A stretch of DNA of 64,000 nt from Pseudomonas sp. TCU-HL1 (lineage in GTDB: Bacteria > Pseudomonadota > Gammaproteobacteria > Pseudomonadales > Pseudomonadaceae): NCBI RefSeq assembly GCF_001708505.1, contig NZ_CP015992.1:992001-1056000 (forward strand), read 5' to 3'. Within the stretch, counting starts at the first letter, position 1. Each line of letters begins with the position of its first letter. Shown here in pieces: positions 25,328 to 35,500 of the stretch. The notes under the pieces are model-generated. The model did not search any database and had not been told where the DNA came from. It saw nothing but the letters and a program-made list of their open reading frames with translations. Both the position numbers and the translations under genes were made by a program.

Positions 25328-26692
25328 ATGGCCAAGGCCAAGCGCATGTATGGCTGCACCGAGTGCGGCGCCACCTTCCCCAAATGGGCTGGCCAGTGCG
25401 CCGATTGCGGTGCCTGGAACACCCTGGTGGAAACCGTGCTGGAGGGCGTCGCTGCCACATCAGGCGGACGCACCGGCTGGGCGGGCCAGCAGGCGCAGAT
25501 AAAGACCCTGGCGGAAGTCAGCGTCGAGGAAATGCCGCGCTTCTCCACCAGCTCCCACGAACTGGACCGCGTCCTCGGCGGTGGCCTGGTGGATGGCTCG
25601 GTGGTCCTGATCGGCGGCGACCCCGGCATCGGCAAATCCACCATCCTCCTGCAGACCCTCTGCAACATCGCTGCACGCTTTCCCGCGCTCTACGTCACCG
25701 GTGAAGAATCCCAGCAGCAGGTCGCCATGCGTGCCCGCCGCCTGGGGCTGCCGGAAGACAAGCTCAAGGTCATGACAGAGACCTGTATCGAGAGCATCAT
25801 CGCCACGGCACGGGTGGAGAAGCCCAAGGTGATGGTGATCGACTCCATCCAGACCATTTTCACCGAGCAACTCCAGTCCGCCCCTGGCGGCGTGGCCCAG
25901 GTTCGCGAAAGTGCGGCCTTGCTGGTGCGCTTTGCCAAGCAGAGCGGTACGGCGATCTTCCTGGTGGGCCACGTGACCAAGGAAGGTGCTCTGGCCGGTC
26001 CCCGCGTGCTGGAGCACATGGTGGATACGGTGCTGTATTTCGAAGGGGAGTCCGATGGCCGCCTGCGCCTCCTGCGTGCGGTGAAGAACCGCTTCGGCGC
26101 GGTTAACGAACTGGGTGTGTTCGGCATGACCGACAAGGGCCTGAAGGAGGTCTCCAATCCCTCGGCCATTTTCCTCACCCGCGCCCAGGAGTCCGTGCCC
26201 GGCAGTGTGGTGATGGCGACCTGGGAAGGTTCGCGGCCCATGCTGGTGGAGGTCCAGGCCCTGGTGGATACCAGCCACCTGGCCAACCCGCGCCGTGTGA
26301 CCCTGGGCCTGGATCAGAACCGCCTGGCCATGCTGCTCGCCGTGCTGCACCGCCACGGCGGCATCCCCACCTACGACCAGGACGTGTTCCTAAACGTGGT
26401 GGGCGGGGTGAAGGTTCTTGAAACCGCCTCCGACCTGGCGCTGATCGCCGCCATCATCTCCAGTCTGCGCAATCGCCCCATGGCCCATGACGTTCTGGTG
26501 TTCGGTGAAGTGGGGCTGTCTGGCGAAGTGCGCCCTGTACCCAGCGGCCAGGAACGCCTCAAAGAAGCCGCCAAGCATGGCTTCAAACGCGCCATCGTGC
26601 CCAAGGGCAACGCCCCCAAGGAAGACCCGCCAGGCTTGAGCGTGGTCGCGGTGACGCGCCTGGAACAGGCGCTGGATGTGTTGTTCGAGTAG
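25328..26692 (+). CDS. radA: DNA repair and branch-migration protein RadA
   Basis: RadA is a RecA-like helicase that helps branch migration in recombination repair. The 454-residue protein has the N-terminal zinc finger CTEC...CADC (residues 10-27), Walker A GDPGIGKST with Lys103, the RadA-specific KNRFG motif, and the C-terminal Lon-protease-like domain with no protease Ser. Length and order are normal. Confidence 0.98.
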   Translation: MAKAKRMYGCTECGATFPKWAGQCADCGAWNTLVETVLEGVAATSGGRTGWAGQQAQIKTLAEVSVEEMPRFSTSSHELDRVLGGGLVDGSVVLIGGDPGIGKSTILLQTLCNIAARFPALYVTGEESQQQVAMRARRLGLPEDKLKVMTETCIESIIATARVEKPKVMVIDSIQTIFTEQLQSAPGGVAQVRESAALLVRFAKQSGTAIFLVGHVTKEGALAGPRVLEHMVDTVLYFEGESDGRLRLLRAVKNRFGAVNELGVFGMTDKGLKEVSNPSAIFLTRAQESVPGSVVMATWEGSRPMLVEVQALVDTSHLANPRRVTLGLDQNRLAMLLAVLHRHGGIPTYDQDVFLNVVGGVKVLETASDLALIAAIISSLRNRPMAHDVLVFGEVGLSGEVRPVPSGQERLKEAAKHGFKRAIVPKGNAPKEDPPGLSVVAVTRLEQALDVLFE

Positions 26693-26706
26693 CGGGGAAC
26701 CTGACT

Positions 26707-26872
26707 TTCGCGAATGAATTCGCTCCCACAGGGGCAGCGCGCAGCCCATCGCCGGCACGGATAGCCCCCTCTCCCGCTTGAGGGAGAGCGCTGGGGTGAG
26801 GGTGGGGGGCTATGCAGGGAGTCCAGAGGGTGGACCTTCGGTCCGCTTCAGCGATTGAAATCGCCCTCACAA
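26707..26872. repeat. Mosaic of three repeat families after radA
   Basis: The convergent gap radA/mapZ holds a REP unit (TCGCGAATGAATTCGCTCCC, about 26707-26730), a CCCTCTCCC palindrome (26764-26804) and a half unit of the GTAGGGGCGA family (GCGATTGAAATCGCCCTCAC, about 26850-26872). No gene is seen. Confidence 0.65.
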
Positions 26873-26893
26873 ATTCAGGACGAGGCTCCAGTG

Positions 26894-27262
26894 CTAAGGC
26901 TCGCCCAATGCCGTCAGTTCCCGCTCCAGCAGCTCCTCGCTGCCCAGGTTGAGCTCCACCAGGCGCCGCAAGTGGCTGATGGAGTCCAGGTCGATATGCC
27001 GGCAGATGAAACCGAGCTGGCCGTCTTCGGCACGGGTCAGTTCCACATCCATTTGCACCTGGATGCCGGCACCGAGGTCGATGCATACATTGAACGGTCG
27101 GGTTGGGTCGCCGTCCCAGTTTTCCGGACGGATCACCAGCAAACCCTTGAGGGAGATGTCGTGCAGCTCCGCCGTCCAGCGCTGGTTGCCCTGGGCGATT
27201 TCGGTGGCGGCGTCAAAGTTGATGCGGTGGAAGCGCCGACGTTCGCTGGCGGTTTCACTCAT
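26894..27262 (-). CDS. mapZ: PilZ-domain c-di-GMP receptor, MapZ homologue
   Basis: The 122-residue single-domain PilZ protein binds cyclic di-GMP through RRRFHR (residues 8-13) and DISLKG (35-40). Sequence and place next to radA match P. aeruginosa PA4608/MapZ, which binds the chemotaxis methyltransferase CheR1 when loaded with c-di-GMP and changes flagellar switching (known there). HIDLDSISHLRRLVELNLG is a conserved MapZ block. The second of two nearby ATGs was chosen because AGGAG is seven bases before it, while the first is too close. The diguanylate cyclase MorA is 5 kb away. Confidence 0.93.
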   Translation of the reverse strand: MSETASERRRFHRINFDAATEIAQGNQRWTAELHDISLKGLLVIRPENWDGDPTRPFNVCIDLGAGIQVQMDVELTRAEDGQLGFICRHIDLDSISHLRRLVELNLGSEELLERELTALGEP

Positions 27263-27503
27263 GTTCATGCTCCTGCGAGATTTCAACCACTATAGACAAG
27301 GCTGGCGGAGCATTCATTCGCCCCAGCGCCAGTGATCCACAGAACACCGTTGACCTTGCACGGCGCTTGCTGTGGGTCAATTGGTCGGCGCGGTCCAGCG
27401 GTTCTCCAATGCTTCACGGGCCAGGTGGCGGGTTTGACAGTTCCCCATCCGTCGCCAAAGCTGCTTAGGCGGTTTTTCTATAAATCCATGCGGAGCGCAA
27501 ATA

Positions 27504-28010
27504 ATGGATAAGCGACTGCTTAGCAAGGGGTTGATCGTGGGGTTGCTGGGCGCAGCCAGCCTGGCGGCGCAGGCCGATGAAGCCGGCGGCAAGGGCTGCG
27601 GCTGGGGCAACATGGTGTTCGAAGGCCAGCGTGGCCTGGCTCCCCACCTGCTGGCGACCACCACCAACGGCACTTCCGGAAACGCCACCTTCGGCCTGAC
27701 TTCGGGTACCAACGGCTGCGATTCCAGTGTGCGTATCGGCTACGGCGGCCGCTCCTTGCTGGCCATGAACGGCATGCTGGACAACATTGCCGAGGACATG
27801 GCCCAGGGTAAGGGCGAGGCACTGGACGCCTATGCCACCCTGCTGGGTATCGAGCAGTCCGACCGCGCCCACTTCGCCCAGGTCACCCAGGCCAACTTCT
27901 CCAGCATTTTCTCCGGCGCGGACGTCACCGGGGAGCAAGTGCTTGCCGCGACCCTGGACGTGATGAGCCGCGACCAGCAACTGGCCCGCTACGCCAAGCT
28001 GCCGAGCTAA
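27504..28010 (+). CDS. DUF3015 exported protein
   Basis: This 168-residue protein has a Sec signal (KGLIVGLLGAASLAAQADE). Its mature part starts with a Gly/Cys-rich block GGKGCGWGNMVFEGQ, typical of DUF3015. Two Cys (GCGWG and NGCDSS) could form a disulfide. Function is unknown; it is probably periplasmic or outer-membrane linked. A strong terminator follows 20 bp after the stop. Confidence 0.88.
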   Translation: MDKRLLSKGLIVGLLGAASLAAQADEAGGKGCGWGNMVFEGQRGLAPHLLATTTNGTSGNATFGLTSGTNGCDSSVRIGYGGRSLLAMNGMLDNIAEDMAQGKGEALDAYATLLGIEQSDRAHFAQVTQANFSSIFSGADVTGEQVLAATLDVMSRDQQLARYAKLPS

Positions 28011-28030
28011 GTTCCGCACTGCATAAAAGA

Positions 28031-28053
28031 GCCGGGCAATGCCCGGCTTTTTT
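28031..28053 (+). terminator. Intrinsic terminator of the DUF3015 gene
   Basis: GCCGGGC-AAT-GCCCGGC followed by TTTTTT, directly after the gene. Confidence 0.92.
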
Positions 28054-28164
28054 CTAGCCCCCGGTCGCGCAAAGGGGCATTCCAGACGTTGGTCGGCACG
28101 CCGATGCCTCCAGAGCGACTAAGCTTGTGCCGCAGCGTGTCTGTTCATCCATTCGGAGCTTCCT

Positions 28165-30231
28165 ATGAACAATAAAAACAGCGTCCTGCGCCACCTGCCC
28201 TGGGTGGTGCTGGCTGTGGCCGGCGCCTGTGCCCTGGGTGTCGTCGCGTTGCGCCGCGGCGAAGCGATCAACGCCCTGTGGATTGTGGTTGCCGCCGTCG
28301 CCTTGTACCTGGTTGCCTTCCGCTATTACAGCCTGTTCATCGCCACCCGGGTGATGCAGCTCGACTCCACCCGTGCCACGCCGGCGGTGCTCCACAACGA
28401 CGGTCTGGACTACGTTCCGACCAACAAGCACGTGCTGTTCGGGCACCACTTCGCGGCCATCGCCGGCGCCGGCCCGCTGGTGGGTCCAGTGCTCGCGGCG
28501 CAGATGGGCTACTTGCCCGGCACCCTCTGGCTGATCGCCGGGGTGGTCCTGGCCGGCGCAGTGCAGGACTTCATGGTGCTGTTCATTTCCAGCCGCCGTA
28601 ATGGCCGTTCCCTGGGCGAGCTGGTGCGCGAGGAAATGGGCGAGGTGGCCGGCACCATCGCGCTGTTCGGCGCCTTCCTGATCATGGTCATCATCCTCGC
28701 GGTGCTCTCGCTGATCGTGGTGAAGGCCTTGGCCGAAAGCCCGTGGGGTATGTTCACCGTGATGGCGACCATCCCCATCGCGATGTTGATGGGCATCTAC
28801 ATGCGCTACATCCGCCCGGGCCGCATCGGCGAGATATCGGTGGTGGGCGTGGCGCTGCTGCTCGCCTCCATCTGGCTCGGCGGCCAGGTGGCCGCCGATC
28901 CGGTCTGGGGCCCGGCCTTCACCTTCACCGGCGTGCAGATCACCTGGATGCTGATCGGCTATGGTTTCGTTGCCGCCGTGCTGCCGGTCTGGCTGATCCT
29001 GGCTCCGCGCGACTACCTGTCGACCTTCCTCAAGATCGGCACCATCGTCGCCCTGGCCATCGGCATCCTGATCACCATGCCGGAGCTGAAGATGCCGGCG
29101 CTGACCCAGTTCGTCGACGGCACCGGACCGGTGTGGAAGGGCACGCTGTTCCCCTTCCTGTTCATCACCATCGCCTGCGGCGCGGTGTCCGGCTTCCATG
29201 CGCTGATCTCCTCGGGCACCACGCCCAAGATGCTGGCCAGCGAGTCCCATGCCCGCTACATCGGCTACGGCGGCATGCTGATGGAGTCCTTCGTCGCCAT
29301 CATGGCCATGGTGGCCGCCTCGGTGATCGAGCCGGGTGTGTACTTCGCCATGAACAGCCCGCCGGCGGTGGTGGGGGCGGATGTCACCAGCGTCGCTGCG
29401 GCCGTCAGCAGCTGGGGCTTCGCCATCACGCCCGAGCAGTTGGAAGCGACCGCCAGGGACATCGGCGAGCACAGCATCCTGGCCCGTGCCGGTGGTGCGC
29501 CGACCCTGGCGGTGGGTATCGCGCAGATCCTCCACCAGGTGCTGCCGGGTGAGAACACCATGGCATTCTGGTACCACTTCGCGATCCTCTTCGAGGCGCT
29601 GTTCATCCTCACCGCGGTGGATGCCGGGACCCGTGCCGGTCGTTTCATGCTGCAGGACCTGCTGGGTGAGTTCGTTCCGGCACTCAGCAACACCGAGTCC
29701 TGGACGGCCAACGTCATTGCCACCGCCGGCTGCGTGGCCATGTGGGGCTGGTTGCTGTACCAGGGCGTGATCGACCCGCTGGGCGGCATCAACACCCTGT
29801 GGCCGTTGTTCGGCATCTCCAACCAGATGCTGGCGGGCATCGCCCTGATGCTGGGCTGTGTGGTGCTGATCAAGATGAAGCGCCAGCGCTACGTCTGGGT
29901 CACCCTGATCCCGGCCATCTGGCTGCTGATCTGCACCACCACCGCGGGCCTGATCAAGCTGCTCGATCCGAACCCGGCGGTCGGCTTCCTGGCCCTGGCC
30001 AAGAAGTACAGCGACGCGCTGGACGCCGGTCAGGTGCTGGCGCCGGCCAAGGACATCGGCCAGATGCAGCACGTGATCTTCAACGCCTACACCAACGCGA
30101 CCTTGACCGTGCTGTTCCTCTTCGTGGTGCTGAGCATCCTGTTCTACGCTATCAAGGTGGGCCGGAACGCCTGGATGAAACCGGAGCGTACCGACAAGGA
30201 AGCGCCGTTCCAGCCGATTCCGGACGCCTGA
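28165..30231 (+). CDS. cstA: Carbon starvation protein CstA (peptide/pyruvate transporter)
   Basis: This is a 688-residue inner-membrane protein with about 16-18 helices. The family blocks NKHVLFGHHFAAIAGAGPLVGPVLAAQMGY, GALISSGTTPK-type (HALISSGTTPKMLASESHARYIGYGGML) and NTLWPLFGISNQMLA are present. CstA-type carriers import peptides or pyruvate, mainly under carbon limitation. The YbdD-type small gene after it, 13 bp on, is its usual partner. Confidence 0.96.
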   Translation: MNNKNSVLRHLPWVVLAVAGACALGVVALRRGEAINALWIVVAAVALYLVAFRYYSLFIATRVMQLDSTRATPAVLHNDGLDYVPTNKHVLFGHHFAAIAGAGPLVGPVLAAQMGYLPGTLWLIAGVVLAGAVQDFMVLFISSRRNGRSLGELVREEMGEVAGTIALFGAFLIMVIILAVLSLIVVKALAESPWGMFTVMATIPIAMLMGIYMRYIRPGRIGEISVVGVALLLASIWLGGQVAADPVWGPAFTFTGVQITWMLIGYGFVAAVLPVWLILAPRDYLSTFLKIGTIVALAIGILITMPELKMPALTQFVDGTGPVWKGTLFPFLFITIACGAVSGFHALISSGTTPKMLASESHARYIGYGGMLMESFVAIMAMVAASVIEPGVYFAMNSPPAVVGADVTSVAAAVSSWGFAITPEQLEATARDIGEHSILARAGGAPTLAVGIAQILHQVLPGENTMAFWYHFAILFEALFILTAVDAGTRAGRFMLQDLLGEFVPALSNTESWTANVIATAGCVAMWGWLLYQGVIDPLGGINTLWPLFGISNQMLAGIALMLGCVVLIKMKRQRYVWVTLIPAIWLLICTTTAGLIKLLDPNPAVGFLALAKKYSDALDAGQVLAPAKDIGQMQHVIFNAYTNATLTVLFLFVVLSILFYAIKVGRNAWMKPERTDKEAPFQPIPDA

Positions 30232-30244
30232 GGAGGGACCGCAT

Positions 30245-30448
30245 ATGTTCAACGACCTCAGCCGCATGGGTAAGTACCTGGGCCAGGCCGCCCGCATGCT
30301 GGTGGGCATGCCCGACTACGACAACTACGTCGAGCACATGCGCAGCAAGCACCCGGACAAGCCGGTGATGACCTATGAGGAGTTCTTCCGCGAGCGCCAG
30401 GAGGCCCGCTACGGCGGCGGCAAGGGACGGCCCGTGCGCTGCTGTTGA
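30245..30448 (+). CDS. YbdD/YjiX (DUF466) small protein, CstA partner
   Basis: The 67-residue protein has the family core GMPDYDNYVEHMRSKHPDKPVMTYEEFFRERQEARYGG. It always follows cstA or btsT and is needed for pyruvate uptake by the E. coli homologues. It is in the same operon, and an intrinsic terminator follows. Confidence 0.95.
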   Translation: MFNDLSRMGKYLGQAARMLVGMPDYDNYVEHMRSKHPDKPVMTYEEFFRERQEARYGGGKGRPVRCC

Positions 30449-30468
30449 GACCCACCTGGAGAGGAAAC

Positions 30469-30497
30469 GCCACGACTGGGTCGTGGCGTTTCTTTTT
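30469..30497 (+). terminator. Intrinsic terminator of cstA operon
   Basis: GCCACGAC-TGG-GTCGTGGC followed by GTTTCTTTTT. Confidence 0.9.
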
Positions 30498-30647
30498 GGA
30501 GAAACCGACGGGCTTGCCCCTAGCCATCGATAGGAATCGGGTTACCCAATCCGGCGGCCCGTAAGAAGGTCCATCATGGATTGCCGGGGAGGCCTGCACC
30601 GGAGTGGCAATTTTGTGTGTGTTCTTGCCTGGCTCCGTGCAACCGGA

Positions 30648-30695
30648 TGCTTCCCTCTCCCTCGGCCCCTCTCCCGGAGGGAGAGGGGTGACTCG
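30648..30695. repeat. CCCTCTCCC/GGGAGAGGGGTGACTC repeat
   Basis: CCCTCTCCCTCGGCCCCTCT followed by CCCGGAGGGAGAGGGGTGAC. It belongs to the same family as 12779, 15773 and 26764. Confidence 0.7.
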
Positions 30696-30902
30696 TGCCG
30701 GCGAGTCCAAAGCCATCCTGAAGCCCATGTAGAGCTGAAACTGGGTACAAATGGTGGGGCCGCAACCTGCCCCTTCAGTAGGCCGAGCGGAATCGTTGCA
30801 CAAGAAAAAGTCCGGCATCAGCCGTAATGCTGTTCACTTAGGTGATGGCGTTAGCGCACATGAGGAGAGGCGTGACCGGCCTTCGGAGTAGTCTGCCACC
30901 AG

Positions 30903-30962
30903 GTAGCCCGGATGAAATCCGGGAGTAGCGGCTGGACTCTCCCCGGATTTCATCCGGGCTAC
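30903..30962. repeat. GTAGCCCGGATGAAATCCGGG inverted pair nested in element A
   Basis: The left unit GTAGCCCGGATGAAATCCGG and its inverted copy CCGGATTTCATCCGGGCTAC surround about 20 bp. The unit is absent from element B at the matching place, so it was probably inserted later into element A. Confidence 0.8.
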
Positions 30963-31078
30963 CAAGCTGAAGGCACCGTAGGAGCGAGCTCTGCTCGCGA
31001 AGGCGACGGGTTCGCGAGCAGAGCTCGCTCTACGAGGGATAGATGCCCCGGACAAACAGCTTTTGATGATGCAAAACC

Positions 31079-31118
31079 AAAAACGCCGCCCTCCTGCTCA
31101 AGGAAAAGCGGCGTTTTT
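31079..31118. terminator. Bidirectional terminator-like hairpin inside element A
   Basis: AAAAACGCCGC and GCGGCGTTTTT form an 11-pair stem around an 18-base loop, with T-runs on both strands. On the minus strand it is the first hairpin met after glyA (stop at 31171), so it can replace the broken glyA terminator. Confidence 0.75.
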
Positions 31119-31170
31119 CTTATGTGAACAGCATTACGGCATCAGCCGGGCTCCTGCAGTGCGCTGTCGC

Positions 31171-32424
<1,254 letters not shown>

Positions 32425-32547
32425 GGCGGTCCTCTTAGGGATCGGTGCAGGGAAAGCTGCGCATTCTACCCGATAGGTCGCAGGCTGGCATATGAAGGTC
32501 GGTCATGTGACAGACAAGTGGCCTTCATCTCGCCTGTGGAGCGGGGT

Positions 32548-35500
32548 TCAGCTCAGGATGAAGTTGGCGCTGGTCCCGAACAGGCGTTCGAACTGGGCCG
32601 CCGGCACCGGGTGGCCGAACAGGTAGCCCTGCACTTCGTCGCAGCCGTGTTCGCGCAGGAAGTTCAGCTGGGCATGGGTTTCCACGCCTTCGGCGATGAC
32701 CGCCAGGTTCAGGCTGTGGGCCATGGCGATGATGGCGCGGGCAATCTGCGCGTCGCGTTCGCCGTCGGGCAGGCCGTCGACGAAGCTGCGGTCGATCTTC
32801 AGCACATCGATGGGGAACTGCTTGAGGTAGTTGAGCGAGGAGTAACCGGTGCCGAAGTCGTCCACCGCGATGCACAGGCCGAGGCGCTTGAGGTTCTCCA
32901 GGATGGCCATGGCCTCGGCCACGTCGCGCATCAGGATGCTTTCGGTCAGTTCCAGTTCCAGGCAGGCCGCAGGCAGGCCACTGTCTTCGATGATGGCGGC
33001 GATGCGCTCGGCCAGCTGACCGTCGGCGAACTGGCGGGCGGAGATGTTCACCGAGATCTTCGGCAGGCGCATCTTCGCCTGGTGCCAGGTCCGGAGCTGG
33101 CGGCACGCCTCGCTTAGCACCCAGTCGCCCACTTGCACCACCAGGCCCAGTTCCTCCAGTACCGGGATGAACTCCCCCGGCGGCACCAGCCCGCGCGTTG
33201 GATGGCGCCAGCGCAGCAGGGCCTCGACCCCGGTGAGGCGCTTTCCGTCGCCGGAGAACTGCGGCTGGTAGTAGAGCAGGAACTCGCCTTGCTCCAGGGC
33301 ATGGCGCAGGTCGCTTTCCAGCTCCAGGCGTTCCAGGGCGCGGGCGTTCATGTCGGCCTGGTAGAACTGGAAGTTGTTCTTGCCGCGTTCCTTGGCGTGG
33401 TACATCGCCGTGTCGGCGTTCTTCATCAGTTGGCTCAGCTCGCGACCGTCCTGGGGCGAAAGAGCGATGCCGATGCTGGCGGTGACGAAGAACTCGCGGC
33501 CCTCGAGGACGAAGGGGCGGGCCAGGCTGCCGAGGATCAGCTCGGCAACATGGATGGCGCGGTTCAACGCGCCCTCGCGGGTGGCGCGTGCTTGCAGCAG
33601 CAAGGTGAATTCGTCGCCACCCATGCGCGCCACGGTGTCGTCTTCGTCGACGCAGGCGGCCAGACGCACGGCCACGTCCTTGAGCATGCGGTCGCCGGCG
33701 GCATGGCCGAGCGAGTCGTTGATCGGCTTGAAACGGTCGAGGTCGAGGAACATCAGTACGACCCATTCCTGATGCCGCTCGGCGTGTTGCAGGGCCGTGT
33801 GCAGGCGGTCCTGGAACAAGGTGCGGTTGGGCAGGTGGGTCAGCCCGTCGTAGTAGGCCAGGCGGTGGATGCGCTGTTCGCTGGCCTTGCGCTCGCTGAT
33901 GTCGCTGAAGAAGCAGACGTAGCTGACCAGGTCCCCTTCCTCGTCCTGCACGGCGGTGATGCCGACCCAGGCCGGGTAGTTGTCGCCCTCCCGGCGCTTG
34001 AGCCAGATTTCGCCTTCCCAGCTGCCGCGCTGGTTGAGCTGGCCGATGATGTAGTTGAGCTGGTTGGCCTGCTGGCGGTCGGCGGTGAACACCGAGGGGA
34101 GCTGGTCCAGCACGTCCCGGGCGGCGTAGCCGGTGATGCGGCAGAAGGCTTCGTTGACCTGGACGATGTAGCCGGCCGGGTCGGTGACCAGGATGGCCGA
34201 GGTGGAGTGCTCGAACACTGTGGCAGCCATGCGCATGTCTTTCTCGGCGCGGCGCTGCTGGCTGATGTCGCGACCGACGCCAAGCATGCCCTCGAAGCGT
34301 CCGTATTCGTCCCACATCAGCATGGTGCGCAGCTCTACGGGAATTTTCTGCCCGTCGGCGCGCATGCAATCGAAGAGGAACAGCCGCGACGGCATCTGGC
34401 TGCGCAGTTCGGCCAGGCGTTGCGGGTTACCCAGGGCGTTGCGGATCTGCTCCAGTTGCTCGAACAGCGTGACCATCTGCCGAGGGTCGGCGGCCATGCC
34501 CTGGAAGCCGTTGGCGATGGTCCATTCGGCGCTGTAGCCGAGCGCCGGCAGCACCGAGGGGCTGACGTAGTTGAGTTGTAGTTCTCTGTCGGTGGTGAAG
34601 ATCACGTCGCTGATGCTTTCGGCCAGCATGCGATAGCGGCGCCCGCTCTCGCGCATGGACTCGGCGGCTTCGATCGGTTCGGTAATGTCCTTGGCCACGC
34701 CGATCAGGCGGCTGACGCGGCCGTTCTCGTCACGGGCCAGGGCCTGTTCGCGAACGTCGAACCAGTGCCAGGTGCCGTCCTTGTGGCGCCAGCGCAGCTG
34801 GCACTGCAGTAGCACGCCGTCACCGACCACCTGCTGCAGGCTGCGCACGCGCCAGTACTGCTCGGCGTCGTCGGGGTGCAGTATTTCCTCCCAGAAGCGT
34901 TCGCCCATCCTGCTGATGTCTTCACGGCCGTAGCCCAGCTGCTGGGCGAGGCGGTTGTTGGTGAGCATCACCCGCTTGTTGATGATGTCGTGCACGTAGA
35001 GGGTGTCGGGCACCGCCAGCACCACGTCGGACCAGAAGCGTTCGCGCTCGATCAGCGAGAGTTCCACCTCCTTGCGGCTGGTGATGTCGTTGATGCTGAG
35101 GGTGACGGCTTCCAGGTCCTGGATCATGTCCGGCAGGTGCAGCACCAGCCAGATGTGCCGCGACTGGCCCTGGGCGGTGACGATCCGGCTTTCCATCTCC
35201 AGGTGCTTGCTTCCCCCCAGCAGGGCGGCCATCAGCTGGAAGCGAATGCCGCTTTCTTGCAGCGGACGGGTGCCGACCAACAGTTGCCAGGCCTGCTCAC
35301 TGCTACTGACTTCCAGCAGGCGCATGGCGACCTGGTTGACTTCGGTGATGCGCAAGAGGTCCAGCAGCTCGATGTGGCGCTGCGGGTTGGCTTTGATCCA
35401 CGCGGCCAGGCTGTTGCGGTCGCGCACACCGTGCTGGATCAGGTAGCGGCGCAGGTCGGCCAGGTCGAGTACGCAGAGGGCGATGCCGCCGCCTTCGAAG

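Larger units (their letters stand above)
30825..31136 (-). mobile_element. MITE-like element A with IS4-like ends, inserted in the glyA terminator
   Basis: This is a 312 bp non-coding element with perfect 13-base terminal inverted repeats TAATGCTGTTCAC and GTGAACAGCATTA. A 12 bp direct repeat CGGCATCAGCCG flanks it (30813-30824 and 31137-31148). Inside are a REP pair (30977-31034), a second nested palindrome (GTAGCCCGGATGAAATCCGG and its inverse, 30903-30962) and a terminator-like hairpin (31079-31118). The ends and the 12 bp duplication fit the IS4 family (ends TAATGC, target repeats of 10-13 bp). The flanks rejoin to a hairpin CCGGC-ATCA-GCCGG beside an A-run at 30805-30809, the original glyA terminator. 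Copy B is at 50231-50444. Confidence 0.85.
30498..31170. other. Long convergent intergenic region cstA operon / glyA
   Basis: No credible gene is seen in these 673 bp. From left to right they hold: unassigned sequence (30498-30640), a CCCTCTCCC palindrome (30648-30695), unassigned sequence, then the half-terminator of glyA and the MITE-like element (30805-31155) described separately. Confidence 0.6.

Noticed and set aside
28054..30309. Antisense open frame of 751 codons over cstA
   Set aside because: His/Gly/Gln-rich shadow translation caused by GC codon bias; cstA is clearly the real gene.
32525..34369. Second open frame of 614 codons inside morA
   Set aside because: It is the same strand but another frame, rich in Arg/Pro/Ala; the morA frame carries intact GGDEF and EAL motifs.
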